A stretch of 34,373 nt of DNA, taken from Bacteroidales bacterium (lineage in GTDB: Bacteria; Bacteroidota; Bacteroidia; Bacteroidales; Muribaculaceae). This document shows, piece after piece, positions 25,820 through 32,402 of the stretch. Under the pieces are notes generated by a model that saw only the letters and a program-made list of their open reading frames with translations, searched no databases and was not told where the DNA came from. Both the position numbers and the translations under genes were made by a program. Numbering within the stretch: position 1 is the first letter of the stretch; each line of letters opens with the position of its first letter. The DNA lies in assembly GCA_020860445.1 (NCBI GenBank), contig JAJBUH010000050.1, positions 1 through 34,373 on the forward strand, read 5' to 3'.

Positions 25820-27427
25820 ATGAAACTCAAAAATATCCTCATACTCACAGGTGCAGCCCTCACCCTGGGCGCTTGCAGCGACTTCCTCGTGGAGGATTGC
25901 CAGACTGGTCTGCCCGAAAGCGCAGTGTTTCAAGACATGGACCTCATCGAGCAAAACTTGGTGACCATCTACAACAACGTGCGCGGCAACTATGTGACCC
26001 AGAATGGCTGGCTCCCCCTCTCAGTCGGCACCGACGAAACACAATCTGGAGCCTATCAGGCCCTCAAGGAGGGCGCAGAGCGTCGCTCGCTCGACTACGG
26101 CGGTTCATCGATGAACTCGACCAACACCTACATCACCCAGGTTTGGAATGGCCACATCACCCAGATCGCCCAGCTCTCAAAGATCATCCGCTATATGCTG
26201 CCTCAAAGCGAAAGTGATACTATTGCAAAAGGCTCGCAGCGCGAGCAACTGCTCGGCGAGTGCTGCTTCCTGCGCGGCTCGCTCGCAATGGAGCTCGTGA
26301 TGCTCTACGGTCGCATCCCCGTGCATGACTATGTGCTCAACCCTGAGCAGAAGATGGATCGCAAGGACCTCGACCTCTGCTGGGAGTATGTATTCACCGA
26401 CCTGCAGAATGCTGCCAACTACTGCCCTCTAAAGAACGATGCTCAGCGCGCTACCCGCTATGCTGGTCTGATGATGCTCGCTCGCGCTTACATGTCGGCA
26501 CCCGAGGATCTCGGCCTCCGAGACTGGGAAAAGGCTACTGAGTGCCTCAAGGAGGTTTGCGAGTACGGTCCGTATGACTTGGTTAATGACTACGCTGATC
26601 TCTATGACTACACCACCCCAAACACAAAAGAGTCGATCTTTGAATGGCAATTCTCACCCACAGGCTCGGCCAACTGTCTGCAATGGCTCACTGGCTCACG
26701 CGCCGCTCAGGGTACAATTCCAGACGAAGGCGAAGGCTGTCTCTTCGCCGGTTACGACCACTGCCTCCCCACCGAGTTTGCTCGCACTTATGAATCAGAG
26801 GGCGGCCTCTGGGAAGAAGGCGACCAGCGTTACGATGTGGCAATCCGCACTGACTTTACCCACAACGGCTACACTGCCAACTATTCGTCAGTGCAATGGG
26901 AAGGCCTCGGCGACGACTATGACGAGCTTGAGCCCCACATCAAAAAATATGAGGATCCCCGCAATGATGTGCACGCCGAGGCTATGGGCGCTGAATCATC
27001 AGGCAAGAACTCGATGTACTTCTCAGGCAAAAACATCTGCTGGCTTCGCTTTGGTGATGCTTGTCTCCTCTATGCTGAATGCCTAAATGAGATCGGGGAT
27101 CAGGAGTGGGCTCTTGAATGGGTCAACTTCGTACGTCAACGCGGCTTCGGTTGGGTTTACAAGAAAGCACAGCAATGGACCTCGATGAGCAAGGACGAGT
27201 TCCGCTCTAAGATTCTTGACGAGCGTATCCGCGAGCTCATTTGCGAGCGCTGGCGCCGCTTCGACCTCCTTCGCACAGGCAACTATCCCGCTCTTGTGAC
27301 CGAGCGCAACAAGTGGGCCAACCGCTTCCAGTCGCTCCAGGACTACAACAAGCTCTTCCCCATCCCCTACGATGAGCTATCGCAAAACGAAGACATGGAT
27401 GCTTCTGACCAAAATCCCGGATACTAA
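25820..27427 (+). CDS. SusD/RagB-family outer-membrane lipoprotein, 535 aa
   Basis: The lipobox LTLGACS places the lipid anchor at Cys19, followed by the acidic/serine start CSDFLVEDCQTG typical of exported SusD lipoproteins. The N-terminal TPR-rich half (YNNVRGNYV..., ECCFLRGSLAMELVMLYGRIPV about 155-180, ATRYAGLMMLARAYMSAPED) and the C-terminal SusD region (ICWLRFGDACLLYAECLNEIGDQ, DERIRELICERWRRFDLLRTGNY, LFPIPYDELSQN) are intact. Length is normal. SusD binds glycan at the surface and closes over the SusC barrel. It starts 27 nt after the susC stop, so the two are co-transcribed. A 26-bp inverted repeat starts 5 nt after its stop codon. Confidence 0.95.
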   Translation: MKLKNILILTGAALTLGACSDFLVEDCQTGLPESAVFQDMDLIEQNLVTIYNNVRGNYVTQNGWLPLSVGTDETQSGAYQALKEGAERRSLDYGGSSMNSTNTYITQVWNGHITQIAQLSKIIRYMLPQSESDTIAKGSQREQLLGECCFLRGSLAMELVMLYGRIPVHDYVLNPEQKMDRKDLDLCWEYVFTDLQNAANYCPLKNDAQRATRYAGLMMLARAYMSAPEDLGLRDWEKATECLKEVCEYGPYDLVNDYADLYDYTTPNTKESIFEWQFSPTGSANCLQWLTGSRAAQGTIPDEGEGCLFAGYDHCLPTEFARTYESEGGLWEEGDQRYDVAIRTDFTHNGYTANYSSVQWEGLGDDYDELEPHIKKYEDPRNDVHAEAMGAESSGKNSMYFSGKNICWLRFGDACLLYAECLNEIGDQEWALEWVNFVRQRGFGWVYKKAQQWTSMSKDEFRSKILDERIRELICERWRRFDLLRTGNYPALVTERNKWANRFQSLQDYNKLFPIPYDELSQNEDMDASDQNPGY

Positions 27428-27430
27428 AAT

Positions 27431-27581
27431 AGTTATGAGTGGTGAGTTATGAGTTATGAGTCTTTGATGGCTCTCCTCATTGCCAAATAAATCATCAATC
27501 CAATAACTCACAACTCACCACTCCTAACCCATTACTCGCAACTCATAACTCATAACTCATAACTCATAACTCATAACTCAC
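27431..27581. repeat. Inverted repeat plus AACTCAT tandem array after susD
   Basis: Arms 27432-27457 and 27503-27528 are reverse complements over 26 bp with two mismatches and a 45-nt loop. A 7-bp tandem array, AACTCAT x5 (27540-27574) plus one degenerate unit (27575-27581), follows and can also pair with the left arm. The structure begins 5 nt after the susD stop and ends 30 nt before the next ATG. It could end part of the susCD transcript or protect its 3' end. Confidence 0.8.
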
Positions 27582-27611
27582 AACTAAAAACCTCCCTAAA
27601 TAATTACCAAT

Positions 27612-29507
27612 ATGAAAACTACTTTACTTTCACTCGGCGCAATGGCAGTGGCTATGGCTGCCAGCGCTGCTCAGCCCAACTTCGTTGAGCTCAGCGCCAG
27701 CGAGATCCCCTCGGGCCTCGCAAGCACAAACTTCCGCGGCAACATGGTGTTTGTCGACTTCAATCACAGTGGTCGTCAGGAACTCCTGTTCCGTTCGCGT
27801 GACATCGGCATGGGCTGGGCTGCCAACATGGGCATCTGCTTCACAACTGCTGAAGACGGCATCGGCGCATCAAACAAAGACATCCTCAAAGACGTCTCCA
27901 ACCTCGGCACCAACGACTGGCGCATGACAGTCGCTCCCATCGACTTTGATGGCGACGGCCTGGTCGACATCCTCCTCTACGGCGAAGGCAGCTATCGCTC
28001 AGCTATGGTGCTCCGCAACACTGGTTCGGTCGACGGTATTCCTGTATTCGAAGAGGCACAGAGCCCCTTCGTGAAATGCGAGACTTGGACCGATGACAAT
28101 GGCAATCTCACCAGCAACTATAATCCTTTCTGCGATGCCAATGGCAATCCTATCAAGGATCATAACACTTCTGATGCATTTGCCGAGGGTTTCAATGGCA
28201 ACAATGTGTTCGCCATTGGTGACTTCAACTGTGATGGTATCCAGGATATAGTTACCATCTATGCTACAAGAGATGGCTTTAAGCAAGACGATGACGGCAA
28301 CTGGGATGACGCTCGTTATGGCAACTATGCTCTCTTCTTGGGTGATGGCAAAGGCGCTTTCATCATGAAAGAAGATTCTGGCATCACTGAGGCTCGTTGT
28401 GGCGGCGTGGCATGTGGCGACCTCAACAACGATGGCATCCTCGACCTCGTGGTAAATGGTTGGAGCGATAACAAGGGCAAAGACATCACCGCCGTGCTGC
28501 TTGGCAATGGCGACGGCACATTCCGTGAGGCTACCCTCGATGTAGCTGGTGCAGAGAACGGCTCAGTGCATGTATTTGACTATGACGGTGACGGCAATCT
28601 TGATATCTTCGTAACTGGCGAAGACAGCGGCAATAGCTGGAACAAGCGTGCTGACCTCTTCTTCGGCGACGGCACTGGCCAATTCACCGCTGCTAACCTC
28701 GACCTCAATGGCACAAAGGTGGGCTCAGTCGACTGGTGCGACCTCAACAACGATGGTCTGATCGACCTTATCTATAATGGCGAAATTGACGGCGACGGCG
28801 ACGGTGCAGCTCTCGTGCTCAACGGTGGCAGCCGTACAGCCGATGCTGACTACACCGCTCTCTCAGGTGTTCGCTCTGGCGCTTGCGTAGCAATCGCTGA
28901 CTTCTATGGCGACGACGAAATGAGCATCGCTGACGTGATCATGATGGGCTATCCCCGTGGCGGCGGTTCGACCGTAGCAATCGCTCACAACATGGCCCGC
29001 ACTACTGGCCCGACGGGCATCAAGAAGAGCTACAAGAACGCTATTGCTCCTACTGGCCTCGAAATGACTGACAATGGTTCAAGCGTGACCTTCAGTTGGG
29101 CAGCTGGCGAAGACGAAGTCACCGAGGAACAAGCTCTCCGCTACAACGTGTTCGTTAAGTTCACCGATGGCACCATCGCATACAACACTCCCGCCAACAT
29201 CGAGACTGGCTTCGTGCTCACCAACCGCATTGATGCCGCCCTCACCACTCGCAGCTACACCATCAACCGCAAGGCCAGCGAAATCGCTCAATGGGGTGTC
29301 CAGACCATCAACCAGGGCCGTCTTGGTTCAGCTTTCGCTACTGAGACTCTGGGCGTAACCAGCATCGCCGCTGACGCCGAGGCTGTAGACGTTGAGTACT
29401 ACAACATCATGGGCCAGCGCCTCAATGCAGCTCCTCAGAATGGCGTGTACATCAAGAAATCGATCCTCAGCAACGGCACTACCAAGGCTGAAAAGGTAAT
29501 CCGCTAA
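27612..29507 (+). CDS. FG-GAP/VCBS beta-propeller protein in surface glycan-binding protein position, 631 aa
   Basis: The protein has a signal peptide (about 1-19). It carries five calcium-loop motifs of the FG-GAP/VCBS type: DFDGDGLVD (111-119), DFNCDGIQD (204-212), DLNNDGILD (270-278), DYDGDGNLD (323-331) and DLNNDGLID (377-385). A degenerate sixth follows near 430. These predict a Ca2+-binding beta-propeller. A fibronectin III-like segment follows (about 476-555), then a C-terminal tail VEYYNIMGQRL...GVYIKK...KVIR (594-631) that resembles the short sorting-tail-like domain seen in many Bacteroidales exported proteins. No hydrolase motif was recognised. The location directly after susD is where PULs usually encode SusE/F-like surface glycan-binding proteins, so a binding role is inferred from context only. 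A secreted protein of other function is possible. Confidence 0.75.
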   Translation: MKTTLLSLGAMAVAMAASAAQPNFVELSASEIPSGLASTNFRGNMVFVDFNHSGRQELLFRSRDIGMGWAANMGICFTTAEDGIGASNKDILKDVSNLGTNDWRMTVAPIDFDGDGLVDILLYGEGSYRSAMVLRNTGSVDGIPVFEEAQSPFVKCETWTDDNGNLTSNYNPFCDANGNPIKDHNTSDAFAEGFNGNNVFAIGDFNCDGIQDIVTIYATRDGFKQDDDGNWDDARYGNYALFLGDGKGAFIMKEDSGITEARCGGVACGDLNNDGILDLVVNGWSDNKGKDITAVLLGNGDGTFREATLDVAGAENGSVHVFDYDGDGNLDIFVTGEDSGNSWNKRADLFFGDGTGQFTAANLDLNGTKVGSVDWCDLNNDGLIDLIYNGEIDGDGDGAALVLNGGSRTADADYTALSGVRSGACVAIADFYGDDEMSIADVIMMGYPRGGGSTVAIAHNMARTTGPTGIKKSYKNAIAPTGLEMTDNGSSVTFSWAAGEDEVTEEQALRYNVFVKFTDGTIAYNTPANIETGFVLTNRIDAALTTRSYTINRKASEIAQWGVQTINQGRLGSAFATETLGVTSIAADAEAVDVEYYNIMGQRLNAAPQNGVYIKKSILSNGTTKAEKVIR

Positions 29508-29542
29508 TCCCCTCTTAGAGTTAAGATAATGTCTTAACTTAA

Positions 29543-29653
29543 AAACCACAGATTTACACAGATTCACACAGATTTTTTAATGTGAAATCTGTTGTCCAAA
29601 TCCTTAGTTCTTCATATCAAAAATCAGTGAAAATTTGTGTGAATCTGTGGTTT
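29543..29653. repeat. Large palindrome, CCACAGATT family, copy 2
   Basis: The arms 29543-29577 and 29619-29653 are reverse complements over 35 bp with about five mismatches and a 41-nt spacer. The outer 22 bases of the left arm, beginning AAACCACAGATTTACACAG, are identical to copy 1 at 9930. It lies 35 nt after the stop of the propeller gene and 59 nt before the next start. Right-arm bases are open in frame with the next CDS but are not part of it under the chosen start. Confidence 0.85.
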
Positions 29654-29712
29654 CTTTCCCTCTTAACTCTTTGCTCTTAACTCTAATCTTCCACCCCCAC
29701 CACCCAAAAGAT

Positions 29713-32088
29713 ATGAAAAAGTTTAACCTCAAACTACAGGCAATAGCCGCTCTGAGCCTGATGGCCCAAGCCGCCGTTGCAGCCGACCTCGATATCAACG
29801 AGGGCAATTGGCAGATTCGCTATGATGCCAATACCAATACCGTGGAATACGTCTACGCTGGCACATCAGTGCTCAAAGGCGTGACCGTACGCGCCACCAA
29901 TCCCGATGGCCAGATGCTCACCGCAAGCGAGTATGCTGAGCCCACCCTTACATCAGAAAATATCTCCAATGTCTTTGGTTCAGGCATTCGGTACACATAC
30001 ACCTACACCAAGGCTGGCTCTCTCGCCTTGGAGCAGACGTTTCAATTCTTCCCTGAGAGAGATTATTTCTTCACCGAGGCTGCTTTGATAGCTGATTCCG
30101 GCACCACCGAGAGCAACCATGTGGCTGCTGTCTACACTACTGCTGCCAGCACATTCCTCCCAGCCGGTGGCGACAATAGAGTATACACAATGCCGTTTGA
30201 CAACGATGCTTGGCGCACCTACGATGCTCTGCATTGGGCGAGTGCTGGTCAGGCAACGAGCTACGAGGTTGGGGCATTCTACGATGTCACCTCTCGCACT
30301 GGTCTGATTGTCGGTTCGGTCGAGCACTTCCTCTGGAAGACCGGCGTGGTCAGCACCGTTAGCGGTCAGAACACCTTGGATCAACTTGAAGTGTATGGCG
30401 GCATAGCCGATGAGGGTACCAACGACAGCATCGAGCCGGCTCTGACAGTGCATGGCAAGGTGAAAGGCGCAAGAGTAGAATCACCTCTAGTGATGGTAGG
30501 CTATTTTGCCGACTGGCGCACCGGCCTTGAGACCATCGGCGAGGCTACTGCCGAGATTTCGCCCAAGCGCCCGATGCCAGAGGATATGCCCGAGAGCGTA
30601 TGGGGCTGGCAGTCGTGGGGCGAACAGGCCCAATACGTCAACTATTCCAGCATCAAGGAAGTTGCCAAATTCTACGCTGATGAGCTGGTGCCGGCTAATT
30701 TCTGCTCCGAGGATGGCGTATGCTACATGTGTCTCGATTCATTTTGGAGCGACAATATGACTGATGCCCAGGTGCGCTCGTTCGCCGCCTATTGTGATGC
30801 CTATGGCCTTGTGCCGGGCCTCTATGCTGGTTTCTTCTCCCTTTGGTGGGATGCCCATGATTATGACATGACCGACACCAATGGCCAATACAAATGGGGC
30901 GAAGCCATGCTTACCGCCAATGGCGAATACCGCAAGTGCGGCGGTGGCAGCTACTGCATCGACCCGACTCACCCTGGCACTGAGATGCTGATCCGCACCT
31001 GTTTTGACCGCTGGCGCAATTGGGGCTACCGCTTTGTCAAGATCGACTTTATGAGCAATGGCGCAGTCGAGGCCGACAAATGGTATTGCGACACTATCAC
31101 CACTGGCATTGCCGCTTTCAACTATGGCATGGACATCATACTCGATGCCGCTGGCGATGACTTTGTGCTCGACTTCTCAATCGCTCCCGTATTCCCCAAC
31201 AAGACCCACGCTCGCCGCAGCGGTTGCGACACCTGGAAATCAAAGGCCGACACGCAATATGTGCTTTCAAATCAGAGCCTCGGCTGGTGGCTCGACCGTG
31301 TGTACAACTACAATGACCCTGATGCTCTGTGTCTCAGAGGCGAGCGCTATGGCATCAACCGCATGCGCTATATGACCGGCATCATGAATTGCTTCACTCT
31401 CTTTGGCGATGACTTCAGTTACAGTGGCGACTGGGACGGCAAGACCACCGAGGCTGGCGTGACCGACCGTCGCAACCGCGCCATCAGCGTCGGCACCAAT
31501 GAAGAGATCAACCGCATCGGCCGTCTTGGCGGTTCGTTCCGACCTCTCGAGGGCGATGTGGCCAATAAATATACACAGTATGCAGTGCATTATTGTGATG
31601 CTGACTTTGTAAAGGAAAGCGACGATTGCGTATATCTTGTACATTACAATTTTGATGATAATAACGCCGAGAATCGCACCATTAAATTTGACCGCGTCGG
31701 GATTGACCCCAACAATGTTGGCACTATCACCGAGCTGTGGAATAGCACAGAGATTACCCCTGATGCTGATGGCTACACAGTCAATATCCCCTCAAACGAT
31801 GTGGCTGTGATCAAGATAGAGAAGAAGAGCGCTGGCATCACGAGTGCCGTTGCCGACAATGGTCGCGCTTTCAGCGCCACTTGCTCGGGAGGCATACTCA
31901 AAGCCACCGCATCAAGTCCGATCAGAAATCTGGCAGTCTATTCGGTGAGCGGCCAGTTGATGGCTCAGGCCACATTCAGCGGACGCAGCAGCTCAGAGTG
32001 CATGACTGTAGCCCTCGCTCCAGGCCTCTATGTGGTATCAGCTGCCACCGACTGCGGCCCCCAAACAATGAAGTTAGTAGTAAAATGA
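29713..32088 (+). CDS. Clan GH-D-like (alpha-galactosidase-like) secreted glycosidase, 791 aa
   Basis: The frame is open from 29635, but ATG 29713 starts directly with a signal peptide (MKKFNLKLQAIAALSLMAQA, about 1-23) and is preferred. An N-terminal beta-sandwich (about 30-270) precedes a TIM barrel. The barrel has WGWQSWG (297-303), CLDSFWSDNMT (340-350), YCIDPTHPG (414-422), FVKIDFMSNG (441-450; predicted nucleophile Asp445), FSIAPVFP (488-495) and ARRSGCDTW (500-508; candidate acid/base Asp506). This layout is that of GH27/GH36-type retaining alpha-galactosidases, but the motifs differ from canonical GH27 and GH36, including the true GH36 at 7757-9889. A C-terminal tail (about 738-791: LAVYSVSGQLM...LAPGLYVVSA...KLVVK) resembles a type IX-type sorting domain. 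A tandem paralog follows. Clan-level assignment is reasonable; substrate is unknown. Confidence 0.72.
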   Translation: MKKFNLKLQAIAALSLMAQAAVAADLDINEGNWQIRYDANTNTVEYVYAGTSVLKGVTVRATNPDGQMLTASEYAEPTLTSENISNVFGSGIRYTYTYTKAGSLALEQTFQFFPERDYFFTEAALIADSGTTESNHVAAVYTTAASTFLPAGGDNRVYTMPFDNDAWRTYDALHWASAGQATSYEVGAFYDVTSRTGLIVGSVEHFLWKTGVVSTVSGQNTLDQLEVYGGIADEGTNDSIEPALTVHGKVKGARVESPLVMVGYFADWRTGLETIGEATAEISPKRPMPEDMPESVWGWQSWGEQAQYVNYSSIKEVAKFYADELVPANFCSEDGVCYMCLDSFWSDNMTDAQVRSFAAYCDAYGLVPGLYAGFFSLWWDAHDYDMTDTNGQYKWGEAMLTANGEYRKCGGGSYCIDPTHPGTEMLIRTCFDRWRNWGYRFVKIDFMSNGAVEADKWYCDTITTGIAAFNYGMDIILDAAGDDFVLDFSIAPVFPNKTHARRSGCDTWKSKADTQYVLSNQSLGWWLDRVYNYNDPDALCLRGERYGINRMRYMTGIMNCFTLFGDDFSYSGDWDGKTTEAGVTDRRNRAISVGTNEEINRIGRLGGSFRPLEGDVANKYTQYAVHYCDADFVKESDDCVYLVHYNFDDNNAENRTIKFDRVGIDPNNVGTITELWNSTEITPDADGYTVNIPSNDVAVIKIEKKSAGITSAVADNGRAFSATCSGGILKATASSPIRNLAVYSVSGQLMAQATFSGRSSSECMTVALAPGLYVVSAATDCGPQTMKLVVK

Positions 32089-32137
32089 TGGTTTAAAAGA
32101 AGACAGGTTAGGTAATTAAGAAATTATTTTGGGTGGA

Positions 32138-32176
32138 AAGGGCGGTTGTCTTGGAATGTTTAAGGTGACCGCCCTT
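32138..32176 (+). terminator. Hairpin after the first GH-D-like gene
   Basis: AAGGGCGGT (32138-32146) pairs with ACCGCCCTT (32168-32176) across a 21-nt loop, 49 nt after the stop codon. Only a weak T-containing stretch follows, so it may be a terminator or a 3' stabilising hairpin. Confidence 0.45.
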
Positions 32177-32195
32177 ATCCTTAATAGCTAAGTCG

Positions 32196-32390
32196 CTCGG
32201 CATGGCCGAGATGAGACCATAAAGCCATAAGGGCACAAAACCACAAGGATATAAGAGCCAAGAGCCTTTGGTGATGTTTCCAAAAACCAAAAGCTAAAAA
32301 CTAAAAACCTTGTATTGTTTCCAAAAGCCAAAGACCAAAAACTAAAAACTTTGTATTGTTTCCAAAAGCCAAAGACCAAAAACTAAAAAC
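32196..32390. repeat. Composite leader repeat before the second GH-D-like gene, copy 2, with 41-bp tandem units
   Basis: The order is a hairpin CTCGGCATGGCCGAG (32196-32210), a CCATAA-type tract (32217-32255), and then three A/C-rich units. The last two (32310-32349 and 32351-32390) are identical over 40 bp with a period of 41; the first (about 32269-32308) is degenerate. The module order matches 19901-20045 before GH95. With the terminator hairpin, it fills the 314-bp gap between the two GH-D-like genes and ends 12 nt before ATG 32403. Confidence 0.75.
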
Positions 32391-32402
32391 CAATACTCCG
32401 CT

